A stretch of DNA of 64,000 nucleotides from Thermus thermophilus (GCF_019974155.1 NZ_AP025158.1:1054001-1118000); one strand, 5' to 3'; positions 15,873 through 29,379 are shown, counted from the stretch's first letter. Numbers and translations: made by a program. The notes: a model not told the origin generated them from the letters alone.

Positions 15873-17135
15873 GTGAAAAGGCTTTGGGCTTTGATCCTCC
15901 TCCTCCTCCCCCTGGCCCTGGGGAAGACCTACCTCGTGCCCATACAAGGGGAGATTGATCCCGCCTTGGCGGTCTTCGTGGAGCAGGCCCTCGCCCGGGC
16001 GGAGCGGGAAGGGGCGAGCGGCGTGGCCTTCCTCATAGACACCCCGGGAGGGCGGGTGGACGCGGCCATCCGCATCTCCGACCGCATCCTCCAGACCCCC
16101 CTCCCCACCCTGGCCATCGTCCAGAACGCCTTCTCCGCCGGGGCCCTCATCGCCCTCTCCTGCCGCCAGATCGTCATGCTCCCGGGCTCGGAGATCGGGG
16201 CCGCCCTCCCCGTGGTGGCCCTGCCCTTCCAGGAGCCCCAGGCCGCGGACCAAAAGGTGATCTCCGCCCTCAAGGGGAAGTTCCGGGCCGTGGCCGAGGC
16301 CCGGGGGCGGCCCGTGGAGCTCGCCGAGGCCATGGTGGACCCGAACCTCGAGGTCCCCGGCCTTTCCGCCAAGGGGGAGCCCTTGACCCTCTCCGCCGAC
16401 AAGGCGGTGGAGCTCAAGGTGGCCGACCTCAAGGCGGCGAGCCTCTCCGAGGCCCTTCAGGCCGCGGGCTTCAGCCCTGAGGTGGAGCGGCTCGCCCCGG
16501 GCCCCCGCGTCCAGGTGGCCCGCTTTCTCACGAGCTCCACCGTGGCGGGCCTCCTCCTCGCCTTGGGGCTTCTCCTCCTTCTGGTGGAGCTCTTCACCCC
16601 GGGGTTTGGGGTGGCGGGGGCCCTGGGGCTGGCCTTCCTCGCCCTCTACTTCGCCGGGGGGTGGCTTGCGGGGCTTTCCGGAGCCTTTGAGCTCCTCCTC
16701 TTCCTCCTCGGGGTCGCCCTCCTCCTCGTGGAGGTCTTCCTCTTCCCGGGCTTCGGCATCGCCGGGGTCTTGGGGGTGGGGAGCATCCTGGCCTCCGTCT
16801 ACTTCACCTTCGGGGAGAACGCCCTCCTCGTCCTCTCCGTGGCCGTGATCGCCTTGGGGCTCGGCCTGGTGCTGGTCTTCCGCTACCTCCCGCGGACGAG
16901 GCCCGCCCAGGCCTTGGTCCTGGAAAGCGCCATCCAGGGGCACGCCACCGAGGAGGCGGTGGAGGTGGGGGCGGTGGGGACCGCCCTCACGGACCTAAGG
17001 CCCGGGGGCGTGGCCCGCTTCGGGGCCAAGCGGGTGGACGTGGTGGCGAACCGGGGGTTCATCCCCAAGGGGACCCCGGTGCGCGTGGTGGAGGTCCGGG
17101 GCATAACGGTCGTGGTGGAACCGTTGGAGGAGTAG
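15873..17135 (+). CDS. nfeD: NfeD-type membrane serine protease
   Basis: A 420-residue protein that works with flotillins. A signal peptide ([17 protein letters not shown]) precedes a ClpP-like serine protease domain with [14 protein letters not shown] and the nucleophile in [11 protein letters not shown]. Next come 5-6 transmembrane helices (from about 218) and a C-terminal OB-fold NfeD domain ([19 protein letters not shown]). GTG at 15873 was chosen because it starts right at the signal peptide and after the -10 box. It is followed by floA after 2 bases, the classical nfeD-flotillin pair. Confidence 0.92.
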   Translation: MKRLWALILLLLPLALGKTYLVPIQGEIDPALAVFVEQALARAEREGASGVAFLIDTPGGRVDAAIRISDRILQTPLPTLAIVQNAFSAGALIALSCRQIVMLPGSEIGAALPVVALPFQEPQAADQKVISALKGKFRAVAEARGRPVELAEAMVDPNLEVPGLSAKGEPLTLSADKAVELKVADLKAASLSEALQAAGFSPEVERLAPGPRVQVARFLTSSTVAGLLLALGLLLLLVELFTPGFGVAGALGLAFLALYFAGGWLAGLSGAFELLLFLLGVALLLVEVFLFPGFGIAGVLGVGSILASVYFTFGENALLVLSVAVIALGLGLVLVFRYLPRTRPAQALVLESAIQGHATEEAVEVGAVGTALTDLRPGGVARFGAKRVDVVANRGFIPKGTPVRVVEVRGITVVVEPLEE

Positions 17136-17137
17136 CT

Positions 17138-18115
17138 ATGGAAGGACTGGGCATCGTTTTCCTGGCGGCGGTCGTCCTGCTTCTCGTCTTCCTCTTCTTC
17201 AGCTTCATCCCGGTGGGGCTTTGGATCTCGGCCTGGGCGGCGGGGGTCAGGGTCCCCCTCCTCACCCTGGTGGCCATGCGCCTAAGGCGCGTCCCCCCGG
17301 CCAAGATCATCTACCCCCTCATCAAGGCCACCAAGGCGGGGCTGGACGTGAGGCTGGACCGCCTCGAGGCCCACTACCTGGCCGGGGGGAACGTGGACCG
17401 GGTGGTGGACGCCCTCATCGCCGCCGACAAGGCGGGGATCAAGCTCACCTTTGACCGGGCGGCGGCCATAGACCTCGCGGGCCGGGACGTCCTGGAGGCG
17501 GTGCGGGTCAGCGTGAACCCCAAGGTCATCCAGACCCCCATGGTGGCCGCGGTGGCCAAGGACGGGATCCAGCTCCTCGCCACCGCCCGGGTCACGGTGC
17601 GGGCCAACATTGACCGCCTGGTGGGCGGGGCGGGGGAGGAGACGATCATCGCCCGGGTGGGGGAAGGCATCGTCACCACCATCGGCAGCGCCAACTCCCA
17701 CAAGGAGGTCCTGGAGAACCCCGACCGCATCTCCAAGACCGTGCTGGAAAAGGGCCTGGACGCGGGCACCGCCTTTGAGATCCTCTCCGTGGACATCGCC
17801 GACGTGGACGTGGGCAAGAACATCGGCGCCCAGCTCCAGATTGACCAGGCGGAGGCCGACAAGAAGATCGCCCAGGCCAAGGCCGAGGAGCGCCGGGCCA
17901 TGGCCGTGGCCGCCGAGCAGGAAAACCGCGCCCTGGTGGAGGCCATGCGGGCCAAGCTGGTGGAGGCCCAGGCCCAGGTGCCCCTGGCCCTGGCGGAGGC
18001 GTTGAGAAAAGGCCACCTTGGGGTGATGGACTACTACCGCCTGAAGAACATTGAGGCCGACACGGATATGCGGGAGTCCATCAGCCGCGCGGCGAAGCCC
18101 GAGGGTGAGGAATGA
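17138..18115 (+). CDS. floA: Flotillin-like protein FloA
   Basis: A 325-residue membrane scaffold of functional microdomains (YqfA type). One N-terminal membrane hairpin ([20 protein letters not shown]) precedes an SPFH-like domain ([37 protein letters not shown]). The C-terminus is an Ala/Glu-rich coiled coil ([20 protein letters not shown]). The length is typical (about 325-335). It directly follows nfeD and overlaps the next gene by 4 bases (ATGA). Confidence 0.94.
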   Translation: MEGLGIVFLAAVVLLLVFLFFSFIPVGLWISAWAAGVRVPLLTLVAMRLRRVPPAKIIYPLIKATKAGLDVRLDRLEAHYLAGGNVDRVVDALIAADKAGIKLTFDRAAAIDLAGRDVLEAVRVSVNPKVIQTPMVAAVAKDGIQLLATARVTVRANIDRLVGGAGEETIIARVGEGIVTTIGSANSHKEVLENPDRISKTVLEKGLDAGTAFEILSVDIADVDVGKNIGAQLQIDQAEADKKIAQAKAEERRAMAVAAEQENRALVEAMRAKLVEAQAQVPLALAEALRKGHLGVMDYYRLKNIEADTDMRESISRAAKPEGEE

Positions 18116-18465
18116 GCTTAGACGACCTTTTGGGCCTCCTCTTCGTCTTCTTCTTCATCGTCCTTCCGGCCCTCCAGGGGCTTTTCCGCCGGAACCCCCC
18201 GCCCGACCTCCCCTTTCCCGTGGAGGGGGAGGCCGAGGCGCCCCCGCCCCCCCCGCCCCCTCCGCGGTGGCCTGAGTCCTCCCTGGAGGTGCTCCAGGCC
18301 ACACCCCCCAGGCCACCGGAAGTGGGCCTCCGGGAGGCGGAGCCTGGGGCGCCTTTCGAGGAGGCGCCCGAGCGGCCCAAAGGCAGGCGGCTTGGCACCC
18401 GCGCCAAGGACGTGGTCCAGGGAATGATATGGCACGAAATCCTGAAGAAGCCCAAAGGGTTGTGA
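18112..18465 (+). CDS. Small proline-rich membrane protein, unknown function
   Basis: A 117-residue protein with one N-terminal transmembrane helix ([16 protein letters not shown]), then a Pro-rich linker including eight consecutive prolines, and a charged C-terminus ([20 protein letters not shown]). It overlaps floA (ATGA) and the phoH-like gene (37 bases). The position suggests an accessory of the flotillin unit; I do not recognise a family. Confidence 0.7.
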   Translation: MSLDDLLGLLFVFFFIVLPALQGLFRRNPPPDLPFPVEGEAEAPPPPPPPPRWPESSLEVLQATPPRPPEVGLREAEPGAPFEEAPERPKGRRLGTRAKDVVQGMIWHEILKKPKGL

Positions 18466-19424
18466 TCCCCCTGGGAAGCGAGGAGGCCCTGGCCTTTCTG
18501 GGCCAGGCCGACCGCAACCTGAAGCGCTTGCGGAGCCTCTTCCGGACCTACCTGGGGGACGAGGTCCGCCTCGTCTCCCGGGGGGAGCAGGTGGAGGTCT
18601 TGGGGCCTCCCGAGGCCGTGGAGAAGGCGGAGAGGGCCCTCCGGGACCTCCTCGCCCTCCTGCGCCAGGGAGCGGAGCTGGACGAGGCCACGCTGGAGCA
18701 GGCGGTCCGCCTGGCGGCGGAAGGGGAGGGGCTTTACCAGGCCACCGAGCCCGAGTTGGAGCTCCAGCTCCCGGGCCGCCTGCGCCCCAAAACCCCGGGG
18801 CAGAAGCGGTACGTGGAGGCCATCGCCCGGCACGACATCACCTTCGGCATCGGCCCCGCGGGCACGGGGAAGACCTACCTGGCCGTGGCCATGGCCGTGA
18901 GCCACCTTCGGGCGCGCCGGGTGAAGCGCATCGTCCTCACCCGCCCGGCGGTGGAGGCGGGAGAGAAGCTGGGCTTTCTGCCGGGGGACATCCAGGCCAA
19001 GGTGGACCCCTACCTCAGACCCCTCTACGACGCCCTCTTTGACATGATTGACGCGGAGCGGTTTGAGCAGTACCTGCAGTCGGGGATCATTGAGGTGGCG
19101 CCTTTGGCCTTTATGCGTGGAAGAACTTTGAATGATGCCTTCATCATCCTGGACGAGGCCCAGAACACCACCCCAGAACAGATGAAGATGTTCCTCACCC
19201 GCATGGGCTTCTCCTCCAAGATGGTCATCACGGGGGACGTGACCCAGATTGACCTGCCCAAGCACCAGCGGTCCGGCCTGGTGGAGGCCGTCCGCATCCT
19301 CAAGGGCATAGAGGGGATCGCCTTCGTCTACTTCAAGGAGTCGGACGTGGTGCGCCACCCCCTGGTGGCCCGCATCATCAAGGCCTACGAGGAGGCGGAG
19401 CGTGGTGGAGGTGGTGCGCAATAA
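18429..19424 (+). CDS. PhoH-like ATPase
   Basis: A 331-residue protein of the PhoH/YbeZ family, an RNA-associated ATPase usually paired with YbeY. An N-terminal KH-like region is followed by Walker A GPAGTGKT (near residue 140), [18 protein letters not shown] and Walker [16 protein letters not shown] with [12 protein letters not shown]. The ATG lies inside the preceding gene and the end overlaps ybeY by 23 bases, consistent with the conserved phoH-ybeY-dgkA order. Confidence 0.93.
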   Translation: MARNPEEAQRVVIPLGSEEALAFLGQADRNLKRLRSLFRTYLGDEVRLVSRGEQVEVLGPPEAVEKAERALRDLLALLRQGAELDEATLEQAVRLAAEGEGLYQATEPELELQLPGRLRPKTPGQKRYVEAIARHDITFGIGPAGTGKTYLAVAMAVSHLRARRVKRIVLTRPAVEAGEKLGFLPGDIQAKVDPYLRPLYDALFDMIDAERFEQYLQSGIIEVAPLAFMRGRTLNDAFIILDEAQNTTPEQMKMFLTRMGFSSKMVITGDVTQIDLPKHQRSGLVEAVRILKGIEGIAFVYFKESDVVRHPLVARIIKAYEEAERGGGGAQ

Positions 19425-19821
19425 GCGCCCTCCCCGGGGGCTCGTCCCCAGGCTTAGGCGGGCCCTGGCCGCCCTCATGGAGGAGCTCGGCGTGGGGGAC
19501 AAGGGGGTCACCGTGATCCTCACCGGGGACCGGAGAATGCGGGCCCTGAAGCGGGAGTGGTGGGGGGAGGACGAGGCCACGGACGTCCTCTCCTTCCCCC
19601 ACTACGAGCCGGGGGACCCCTTCGTTCCCCCCCACCTCGGGGACATCTGGATCAGCCTGGACACCGCGAGGAGGCAGGCCGAGGCCCGGGGGGCCTCCTT
19701 GGAAGAGGAGGTCCTGGTCCTCGCCGCCCACGGGCTTTGGCACCTCCTCGGCCACGACCACCGGGAGGAGGAGGATTGGGAGGGGTTCCGCCGCGTCCAA
19801 GAGAGGATCCTCGCCCTCTAA
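19402..19821 (+). CDS. ybeY: Endoribonuclease YbeY
   Basis: A 139-residue metal-dependent RNase needed for 16S rRNA 3' maturation. The zinc motif [11 protein letters not shown] (H-x3-H-x5-H) lies near residues 113-123, and [15 protein letters not shown] is the family signature before it. The start is GTG inside the phoH-like gene. The length is at the short end of the family (about 140-165) but complete. Confidence 0.93.
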   Translation: MVEVVRNKRPPRGLVPRLRRALAALMEELGVGDKGVTVILTGDRRMRALKREWWGEDEATDVLSFPHYEPGDPFVPPHLGDIWISLDTARRQAEARGASLEEEVLVLAAHGLWHLLGHDHREEEDWEGFRRVQERILAL

Positions 19822-20174
19822 AAGGGGTTCTCCGGTCCTTCGGCTACGCGTGGGAGGGCCTCGCCTACGCCTGGCGGGTCCAGCGGAACTTCCGGGTGGA
19901 GGTGGCCTTGGGCCTCTTTGCCCTGGGGCTTGGCCTTTGGCTTGGGGTGGACCTCGTGCCCATCCTCCTCGTGGCCGCCCTGGTCCTTTCCTTGGAGCTT
20001 GTCAACACGGCCCTCGAGGCCCTCACCGACCTGGCAAGCCCCGTCTACCATCCCTTGGCCAAGCGGGCCAAGGACACCGCCGCGGCGGCCGTCTTCCTGG
20101 CGAGCCTTTTCGCCCTCGGCCTCGGGGTCTACCTCTTTCTCCCCGCCCTTTGGGCCCGGTTTGGGCTAAGCTAG
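19818..20174 (+). CDS. dgkA: Diacylglycerol/undecaprenol kinase DgkA, start codon unclear
   Basis: About 118 residues of a small three-helix membrane kinase that phosphorylates lipid alcohols. Family motifs are clear: RSFGYAWEGLAYAWRVQRNF, the catalytic ELVNTALEALTDL and YHPLAKRAKDTAAAAV. The conserved N-terminus begins at 19821, but the frame has no ATG, GTG or TTG near it; the codon overlapping the ybeY stop is CTA. The next GTG (19896) would remove the first conserved helix. Possible explanations are an unusual start, a -1 shift from ybeY, or a lost start. The IS982 insertion lies 8 bases after its stop. Confidence 0.75.
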   Translation, partial: LKGVLRSFGYAWEGLAYAWRVQRNFRVEVALGLFALGLGLWLGVDLVPILLVAALVLSLELVNTALEALTDLASPVYHPLAKRAKDTAAAAVFLASLFALGLGVYLFLPALWARFGLS

Positions 20175-20182
20175 GGATATGC

Positions 20183-21096
20183 CTTCGTGTGCTACCTCAT
20201 AGCTCCACCCCGGCCATCCTGAGAAGCACCCGGCTACGTATGAGGTTGTGAACGAGCAGGATGAGATTCACCCGGGCCACCAGCCCCCAGTAGGACCGCG
20301 CTTCTATCCGATGAAGCCCCAAAGACCGCACCATCACGCTAAACCGCGTCTCAATCCAGTTCCGTACCCTCCCCATCCACTCTTTCCATCCCGTCTCCAC
20401 CACCGTTCCTCCCCTGACCCGATAGGGTGGCGTCTTGACCCCCTGGACCCAGCGAAAGCCCCGGTCCCCCAAGACCGCGGGCAGACCGTCCAGCAGGTCC
20501 CTCCCCCAGGTCTCCCGGGCATTCCCGGGGAGGATAGCCCAACGAAAAAAGAGGCCGCGCTCGTTCATCACCGGCATGAGAACGTAGCCCGCGAAAGCCC
20601 CCAGGGGGCCCACCCCCACAGCGGCCTCAGGAAGGTCCAAGCCGTGAATCCGGTGGCCGTGGGCCAGGGGGATGGGTTTGAGGTCCACCACCTGCAGAAG
20701 ACCTTGCCCTCCGGAGAGCCTTATGGCCAGGTGAGCCAACAACCCCTGAGCCTTCTGAAGGACCCGGTAGAAGCGGGAGAGGTGGGGGAGGGAGGGGAAG
20801 TAGGCCTTGAGGGTGGTCTTGGCGGCCAGGTAGCCTTTGGCGAGGTCCTGGCCTTGCAACAGGACGAAGATGGCGAGGGTCAAGAGCTCGGCCAGGGTGG
20901 CCTTCTGGTGCTTTTGCTTTGGGGGGAGCTTGAATCCTTGGGCCTGCAGGGCTTTCAGTTCGTCATCTACCCAGACGTAGATAGCCACGAGAAGGGTCTC
21001 TGCGTCAAGATGGTAAAGGGGGTGCTCACGATCTTGCCGCATGGCACCCCCTCTTTTTTCACACCCCGGGGGTCCAGATCAAGTAGCACACGAAGG
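20183..21096 (-). mobile_element. IS982-type insertion sequence on a start codon
   Basis: The 914-bp element has terminal inverted repeats CCTTCGTGTGCTACC at 20183-20197 and its complement GTAGCACACGAAGG ending at 21096 (one difference in 15). It is flanked by a direct duplication TATG at 20179-20182 and 21097-21100. The duplicated TATG contains the ATG of the next gene. Closing the gap restores TAGGGATATGGAATACGAGG, meaning the small zinc protein once followed dgkA by 5 bases. Confidence 0.9.
20197..21042 (-). CDS. IS982 family transposase
   Basis: A 281-residue DDE transposase, intact. The three acidic sites are in LQVVDLKPIPLAHG, AVLGDRGFRWV and RNWIETRFSVMV, with the spacing and surrounding GYVLMPVMNERG and WAILPGNARE typical of IS982. 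An N-terminal helical region (LLTLAIFVLLQGQDLAKGYL, then SRFYRVLQKAQ) matches the family. Because it looks complete and its ends are clean, the element may still be mobile. Confidence 0.88.
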   Translation of the reverse strand: MRQDREHPLYHLDAETLLVAIYVWVDDELKALQAQGFKLPPKQKHQKATLAELLTLAIFVLLQGQDLAKGYLAAKTTLKAYFPSLPHLSRFYRVLQKAQGLLAHLAIRLSGGQGLLQVVDLKPIPLAHGHRIHGLDLPEAAVGVGPLGAFAGYVLMPVMNERGLFFRWAILPGNARETWGRDLLDGLPAVLGDRGFRWVQGVKTPPYRVRGGTVVETGWKEWMGRVRNWIETRFSVMVRSLGLHRIEARSYWGLVARVNLILLVHNLIRSRVLLRMAGVEL

Positions 21097-21097
21097 T

Positions 21098-21460
21098 ATG
21101 GAATACGAGGAGAGGGAGCTGATCCTGGAGCTATTTCCAGGAACCTCCCCCGACCTCCTGCCCATAGGGGAGATCCTCTATTACCGGGACGGGGAGGGCC
21201 GGGTGGTGATCCTGGAGAAGGGCCCGCCCGAGCTCAAGCTCGTCTTGGAACCCCTCCCGGGAAGCCCCGCCACCCCCCAGGTCTGCGAGGCCTGCCACCG
21301 CCACCTCTCCGGGCAGGCGGCTGGGTTTTTCCGCCACACCGTGGGAGGGGACCCGAGGCACCTGCGCTACCTGGTCCTCTGCCAGGACACGGCCCGCTGC
21401 GCCAGCCACGCCCCACCCGGGCGTTTGAGGGAGATCCTCCTTCGGGGTATACTCTCCTGA
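21098..21460 (+). CDS. Small treble-clef/FBP-like zinc protein, 5' end displaced by IS
   Basis: A 120-residue protein beginning MEYEERELILELF. The C-terminal half holds two cysteine pairs, CEAC near residue 66 and, about 36 residues on, LCQDTARC, resembling the FBP/FusB C-terminal treble-clef zinc finger that binds translation factors. The start codon survives as part of the target duplication of the IS982 element, but the native AGGG ribosome site and the dgkA transcript are now 914 bp away. Expression would need a promoter at the IS end. Confidence 0.72.
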   Translation: MEYEERELILELFPGTSPDLLPIGEILYYRDGEGRVVILEKGPPELKLVLEPLPGSPATPQVCEACHRHLSGQAAGFFRHTVGGDPRHLRYLVLCQDTARCASHAPPGRLREILLRGILS

Positions 21461-21480
21461 GAAAGGCCCCAGGGCCGCGC

Positions 21481-21504
21481 GGAGGTCGGCAGCCGCCGGC
21501 CTCC
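21481..21504 (+). terminator. Hairpin before gfh1
   Basis: GGAGGTCGGC-AGCC-GCCGGCCTCC forms a strong stem and is followed by CGTTT. It separates the zinc protein from gfh1. Confidence 0.5.
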
Positions 21505-21535
21505 CGTTTGCCAGTGGGGGTTAGCGAGGTGACCT

Positions 21536-23489
<1,954 letters not shown>

Positions 23490-24365
23490 ATGGCCGAAAA
23501 CGCCGCCCGGTTGAGCCTCGTCGTCGCCCTCCTCGTCTTGGGGCTCAAGGCCTTCGCCTACCTTCTCACGGGTTCGGTGGCCCTGCTCTCGGACGCCCTC
23601 GAGTCCCTGGTGAACGTGGCCGCGGCCCTCGCCGCCCTTCTCGCCCTCCGGGTCGCCCGCAAACCGCCGGACCAGAACCACCCTTTCGGCCACACCAAGG
23701 CCGAGTACGTTTCCGCCGTCCTGGAAGGGGTGCTGGTGGTCTTGGCCGCCTTTTGGATCGCCAAGGAGGCCCTGCCCCGCCTCCTCCACCCCGTGCCCCT
23801 CGAGGGCTTGGGCTTGGGGCTTGGGGTGAGCCTCCTCGCCTCCCTCCTCAACGGCCTCCTGGCCTACCACCTCCTCAAGGAGGGCCGCCGCCACCGCTCC
23901 CCCGCCCTCGCCGCCGACGGGTACCACGTCCTCTCCGACGTCCTTACCACCTTGGGGGTGGTCCTGGGCGTGGGCCTCGCCGGGCTCACGGGCCTTTGGG
24001 TCTTGGACCCCCTCCTCGCCCTCGCGGTGGCGGTCCAGATCCTCTTCCTGGGCTACCGCATCGTGCGGGACTCCGTGGGGGGGCTTATGGACGAGGGCCT
24101 TCCCCCGGAGGAGGTGGAGCGCATCCGCGCCTTCCTTCAGGAGCGCATCCGGGGCCGGGCCCTCGAGGTGCACGACCTCAGAACCCGAAGGGCCGGTCCC
24201 AGGAGCTTCCTGGAGTTCCACCTCGTGGTGCGGGGGGACACCCCCGTGGAGGAGGCCCACCGCCTCTGCGACGAGCTGGAAGGGGCCCTGGCCCAGGCCT
24301 TTCCCGGCCTGCAGGCCACCATCCACGTGGAGCCCGAGGGCGAGCGGAAGCGGGTAAACCCCTAA
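23490..24365 (+). CDS. czrB: Cation diffusion facilitator CzrB (zinc/cadmium efflux)
   Basis: A 291-residue CDF transporter exchanging Zn2+/Cd2+ for protons. Six transmembrane helices carry the metal sites in [15 protein letters not shown] and [13 protein letters not shown]. The [10 protein letters not shown] motif is present, and the cytosolic metallochaperone-like domain begins near residue 207. The protein matches closely the T. thermophilus CzrB I remember. The ATG follows the lysS stop directly. Confidence 0.93.
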   Translation: MAENAARLSLVVALLVLGLKAFAYLLTGSVALLSDALESLVNVAAALAALLALRVARKPPDQNHPFGHTKAEYVSAVLEGVLVVLAAFWIAKEALPRLLHPVPLEGLGLGLGVSLLASLLNGLLAYHLLKEGRRHRSPALAADGYHVLSDVLTTLGVVLGVGLAGLTGLWVLDPLLALAVAVQILFLGYRIVRDSVGGLMDEGLPPEEVERIRAFLQERIRGRALEVHDLRTRRAGPRSFLEFHLVVRGDTPVEEAHRLCDELEGALAQAFPGLQATIHVEPEGERKRVNP

Positions 24366-24392
24366 CGCTCTTTTCCTTCCCGGCAAAAAAGC

Positions 24393-24398
24393 GTAAAC
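24393..24398 (+). promoter_or_regulatory. Possible -10 box for the mutase operon
   Basis: GTAAACTATGG contains a TAAACT-like -10 about 20 bases before the ATG. This is the first gap after czrB long enough for a promoter. No convincing -35 box. Confidence 0.3.
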
Positions 24399-24418
24399 TA
24401 TGGGGCAAAGGAGGCCCC

Positions 24419-26074
<1,656 letters not shown>

Positions 26075-26100
26075 GGAGCCCCAAGAGGACATCCACGCCC

Positions 26101-26508
26101 ATGAACCAGGAAGAGCTTTCACGGGTGTTCACGGCGCCTTTTGTGAACCACCTGGGGATCAGGCTCGTGGAAGCCGGGGAGGGGTGGTGCCTCACGGAAA
26201 TGCCCGTGGGCCCAGTCCACCTGCAGCAGGACGGCTTCGTCCACGCCGGGGTGCAGGCCACCTTGGCCGACCACACCGCAGGGGCGGCGGCCACCACCCT
26301 GGTGGCCCCGGGGGAAGCCGTCCTCACCGTGGAGTTCAAGCTCAACCTGCTCCGGCCAGCCCAAGGGGAACGCCTTCGGTGCCGGGCCCAGGTGTTGCGG
26401 GGAGGGCGGACCTTGAGCGTGGTGGAGTCCGAGGTGCACACGGACCGCCTGGTGGCCAAGGCCACGGTGACCCTGGCCATCGTGAGAAGCCTGGGAAGGG
26501 AGGGGTAG
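26101..26508 (+). CDS. PaaI-type hotdog thioesterase
   Basis: A 135-residue hotdog-fold acyl-CoA thioesterase. The family signature is [25 protein letters not shown], with the catalytic Asp/Glu region in LADHTAG. The ATG at 26101 was chosen since upstream codons lie inside mcmA. It sits between the two mutase subunit genes, so its substrate may be an acyl-CoA from propionate or branched-chain metabolism; that is inference. Confidence 0.85.
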   Translation: MNQEELSRVFTAPFVNHLGIRLVEAGEGWCLTEMPVGPVHLQQDGFVHAGVQATLADHTAGAAATTLVAPGEAVLTVEFKLNLLRPAQGERLRCRAQVLRGGRTLSVVESEVHTDRLVAKATVTLAIVRSLGREG

Positions 26509-26509
26509 A

Positions 26510-26938
26510 ATGGCAGACGTGGACAGGCGGATACGGGTCCTCATCGCTAAGCCGGGCCTGGACGGCCACGACCGGGGGGCCAAGGTGGTGGCCCGGGCCC
26601 TCAGGGACGCGGGGATGGAGGTCATCTATACGGGGCTAAGGCAGACCCCGGAGATGATCGTCTCCGCCGCCATCCAGGAGGACGTGGACGCCATTGGGCT
26701 TTCCATCCTCTCCGGGGCCCACATGCACTACTTCCGCGAGGTGAAGCGCCTTTTGGACGAGCAGGGGGCCTCGGACATCCTCCTCTTCGGCGGGGGGATC
26801 ATCCCCGACGAGGACGTGCCCAAGCTGAAGGCGCTGGGCGTGGCCGCCGTCTTCGGTCCCGGCACCAGCACCCAGGAGATCGTGGACTTCCTGAAGAAGG
26901 CGGTGCCGGAGCGCTGGAAGGCCCAGGGGCTCGCATGA
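26510..26938 (+). CDS. mcmB: Methylmalonyl-CoA mutase, cobalamin-binding subunit
   Basis: A 142-residue B12-binding Rossmann domain that partners the large subunit. The lower-axial histidine motif is [10 protein letters not shown], followed by [13 protein letters not shown] and [13 protein letters not shown]. Such a stand-alone small subunit is known from archaea and Thermus. The start follows the thioesterase stop by one base, and its end overlaps the next gene by 4 bases (ATGA). Confidence 0.94.
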   Translation: MADVDRRIRVLIAKPGLDGHDRGAKVVARALRDAGMEVIYTGLRQTPEMIVSAAIQEDVDAIGLSILSGAHMHYFREVKRLLDEQGASDILLFGGGIIPDEDVPKLKALGVAAVFGPGTSTQEIVDFLKKAVPERWKAQGLA

Positions 26939-27408
26939 AGGCCATCCAGCTCTACTACCCCCCGGAGTGGGCCCACTGCTACGGGTGCGGCTACCTGAAC
27001 GCCCACGGCCTCCACATCCAGACCTACTGGGACCCGGAGAAGGGGGAGAGCGAGACCCGCTTCACCCCCCGCCCCTACCACACCGCCATCCCCGGCTTCG
27101 TCTACGGGGGGCTTCTCGCCTCCCTGGTGGACTGCCACTCCACCGCCACCGCGGCCGCGGCCAAGGCCCAGGCCGAGGGGCTTTCCCTGGAGGCCACCCC
27201 TCTCCGCTTCGTCACCGCGAGCCTCAAGGTGGACTTCCTCAAGCCCACCCCCCTGGGGCCGGGCCTCCGCCTCGTGGGCCGGCCCAAGGAGGTGAAGGGG
27301 AGGAAGGTGGTGGTGGAGACGGAGCTCTACGCGGACGGAACGCTCACGGTCCGGGGGGAGGCGGTCCTGGTTCAGATCGCCGAGGGCTTCGGCGGCGGGG
27401 CGGGCTAG
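26935..27408 (+). CDS. PaaI-family hotdog thioesterase, second copy
   Basis: A 157-residue hotdog protein with an unusual N-terminus containing CYGCG, then [21 protein letters not shown] as the active-site helix. It is distinct from the other thioesterase in this operon. It overlaps mcmB and ends before a strong promoter region, so it is the last gene of the mutase operon. Confidence 0.82.
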   Translation: MKAIQLYYPPEWAHCYGCGYLNAHGLHIQTYWDPEKGESETRFTPRPYHTAIPGFVYGGLLASLVDCHSTATAAAAKAQAEGLSLEATPLRFVTASLKVDFLKPTPLGPGLRLVGRPKEVKGRKVVVETELYADGTLTVRGEAVLVQIAEGFGGGAG

Positions 27409-27445
27409 CCCTCGAGGCCCGGTAAACACATCAGAAAAATTGCGG

Positions 27446-27475
27446 TTGACACGCTCAACCCCCTTGGTCTATCCT
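27446..27475 (+). promoter_or_regulatory. Promoter of the ffh operon
   Basis: A perfect -35 TTGACA (27446-27451) and a -10 TATCCT (27470-27475) are separated by 18 bases. A short CCGGCC-TTAA-GGGCCGG hairpin in the leader lies just before the GGGGAG ribosome site. Confidence 0.8.
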
Positions 27476-27505
27476 GGACCCCGGCCTTAAGGGCCGGGGA
27501 GCCTT

Positions 27506-28810
27506 ATGTTCCAGCAACTGGCCGCGCGACTCCAGGAGGCCATTGACCGGCTCAGGGGCCGGGGCCGGATCACGGAGGAGGACCTGAAGGGGACCCTCCG
27601 GGAGATCCGCCGCGCCCTCATTGAGGCCGACGTGAACCTGGAGGTGGCCCGGGCCTTCGTGGAGGAGGTGCGGGAGCGGGCCCTGGGGCGGAAGGTCCTG
27701 GAGAGCCTCACCCCGGCCGAGGTGGTCCTGGCCACGGTCTACGAGGCCCTGAAGGAGGCCCTGGGCGGGGAGCCCAAGCATCCCCAGCTGAAGGACCGGA
27801 ACGTCTGGTTCCTCGTGGGGCTCCAGGGGTCGGGGAAGACCACCACCGCCGCCAAGCTCGCCCTTTACTACAAGGGGAAGGGGCGGCGCCCCTTACTGGT
27901 GGCGGCGGACACCCAGCGCCCGGCGGCGCGGGAGCAGCTCCGCGTCCTGGGGGAGAAGGTGGGGGTGCCGGTCCTCGAGGTCCAGGACGGGGAAAGCCCC
28001 GAGTCCATCCGGCGGCGGGTGGAGGAGCGGGCCCGCCTGGAGGTGCGGGACCTCGTCCTGGTGGACACCGCCGGCCGCCTCCAGATTGACGAGCGCCTCA
28101 TGGAGGAGCTCGTGCGCCTCAAGGCGGCGCTGCGCCCCGACGAGGTCCTCCTCGTCCTGGATGCCATGACGGGCCAGGAGGCCCTCTCCGTGGCCCAGGC
28201 TTTTGACGAGCGGGTGGGGGTCACGGGCCTCGTCCTCACCAAGCTGGACGGGGACGCCCGGGGCGGGGCGGCCCTCTCCGCGCGGCGGGTCACGGGCAAG
28301 CCCATCTACTTCGCCGGGGTTTCCGAGCGGCCGGAGGGCCTGGAGCCCTTCTACCCCGACCGCCTCGCGGGCAGGATCCTCGGCATGGGGGACGTGGCCA
28401 CCCTGGCGGAGAAGGTGCGCCAGGCGGGCCTCGAGGCCGAGGCGCCCAAGTCCGCCAAGGAGCTCACCCTGGAGGACTTCCTCAAGCAGATGCAGAACCT
28501 CAAGCGGCTGGGCTCCTTCTCCGAGCTCCTAAAGCTTCTTCCCGGGGTGAGCCGGGCCCTGCCCCAGGGGTTCCAGGTGGACGAGCGGGCCTTCAAGCGC
28601 CTGGAGGCCATCGTCCTCTCCATGACCCCGGAGGAGCGCAAGGACCCCCGGATCCTCAACGCCTCCCGCAGGCGGCGCATCGCCAAAGGAAGCGGCACCA
28701 CGGTTCAGGAGGTCAACCGGCTGGTCAAGGCCTTTGAGGAAGCCAAGGCCCTGATGAAGTCCCTGGAGCGTCGCAAGGGCCGGGGACTCATGGGAATGTT
28801 CAGGAGGTAA
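27506..28810 (+). CDS. ffh: Signal recognition particle protein Ffh (SRP54)
   Basis: A 434-residue GTPase that binds 4.5S RNA and signal sequences for co-translational membrane targeting. The N domain is followed by the G domain with [35 protein letters not shown] and [10 protein letters not shown]. The C-terminal M domain is methionine-rich and basic ([20 protein letters not shown]). It opens the ffh-rpsP-khpA-rimM-trmD-rplS cluster. Confidence 0.96.
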   Translation: MFQQLAARLQEAIDRLRGRGRITEEDLKGTLREIRRALIEADVNLEVARAFVEEVRERALGRKVLESLTPAEVVLATVYEALKEALGGEPKHPQLKDRNVWFLVGLQGSGKTTTAAKLALYYKGKGRRPLLVAADTQRPAAREQLRVLGEKVGVPVLEVQDGESPESIRRRVEERARLEVRDLVLVDTAGRLQIDERLMEELVRLKAALRPDEVLLVLDAMTGQEALSVAQAFDERVGVTGLVLTKLDGDARGGAALSARRVTGKPIYFAGVSERPEGLEPFYPDRLAGRILGMGDVATLAEKVRQAGLEAEAPKSAKELTLEDFLKQMQNLKRLGSFSELLKLLPGVSRALPQGFQVDERAFKRLEAIVLSMTPEERKDPRILNASRRRRIAKGSGTTVQEVNRLVKAFEEAKALMKSLERRKGRGLMGMFRR

Positions 28811-28814
28811 GCGC

Positions 28815-29081
28815 ATGGTCAAGATCCGTCTGGCTCGGTTTGGTTCCAAGCACAACCCCCACTACCGCATCGTGGTCGCCGACGCCCGCAGGAAGCGGGA
28901 CGGCAAGTACATTGAGAAGATCGGCTACTACGACCCCCGGAAGACCACGCCCGACTGGCTCAAGGTGGACGTGGAGCGGGCCCGGTACTGGCTTTCCGTG
29001 GGCGCCCAGCCCACGGACACCGCCCGCAGGCTCCTCCGCCAGGCGGGGGTCTTTCGGCAGGAGGCCCAGGAGGGCGCCTGA
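28815..29081 (+). CDS. rpsP: 30S ribosomal protein S16
   Basis: An 88-residue ribosomal protein, matching the normal size for Thermus S16. It begins [20 protein letters not shown] and includes [11 protein letters not shown] and [17 protein letters not shown]. It follows ffh by 4 bases and is followed by a hairpin terminator. Confidence 0.97.
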   Translation: MVKIRLARFGSKHNPHYRIVVADARRKRDGKYIEKIGYYDPRKTTPDWLKVDVERARYWLSVGAQPTDTARRLLRQAGVFRQEAQEGA

Positions 29082-29097
29082 GGGGAGGGCCGGCCGA

Positions 29098-29127
29098 GGC
29101 CCCGGGAAGTCCCCGGGGCCTTTCGTT
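29098..29127 (+). terminator. Rho-independent terminator after rpsP
   Basis: GGCCCCGGG-AAGT-CCCCGGGGCC is followed by TTTCGTTT. It would separate or attenuate ffh-rpsP from khpA. Confidence 0.65.
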
Positions 29128-29133
29128 TAGCAT
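29128..29133 (+). promoter_or_regulatory. -10 box (TAGCAT) for khpA, leaderless layout
   Basis: TAGCAT followed by 6 bases and ATG at 29140, immediately after the terminator. Confidence 0.4.
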
Positions 29134-29139
29134 GGACGT

Positions 29140-29358
29140 ATGAAGGACGTGGTGGAGTACCTGGTGCGCTACCTGGTGGACCGCCCCGAGGCGGTGCGGG
29201 TTCAGGTGCGTAGGGGCAAGGAGGGCACGGTCTACCTGGTGGAGGTCGCCCCGGAGGACAAGGGGCGGCTCATCGGCAAAGGGGGGAGGGTCATTGAGTC
29301 CCTCCGCACCGTGGTCCGGGCGTACGCCAAGCGCAAGGTGGGCGTGGAGGTGCGCTGA
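29140..29358 (+). CDS. khpA: KH-domain RNA-binding protein KhpA
   Basis: A 72-residue single KH domain protein (YlqC family) that forms an RNA chaperone complex with KhpB. The GxxG loop is LIGKGGRVIESLR. The position between S16 and RimM is conserved in many bacteria. Confidence 0.93.
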   Translation: MKDVVEYLVRYLVDRPEAVRVQVRRGKEGTVYLVEVAPEDKGRLIGKGGRVIESLRTVVRAYAKRKVGVEVR

Positions 29359-29379
29359 GGCCGCGGCGGAAGGACCCGG

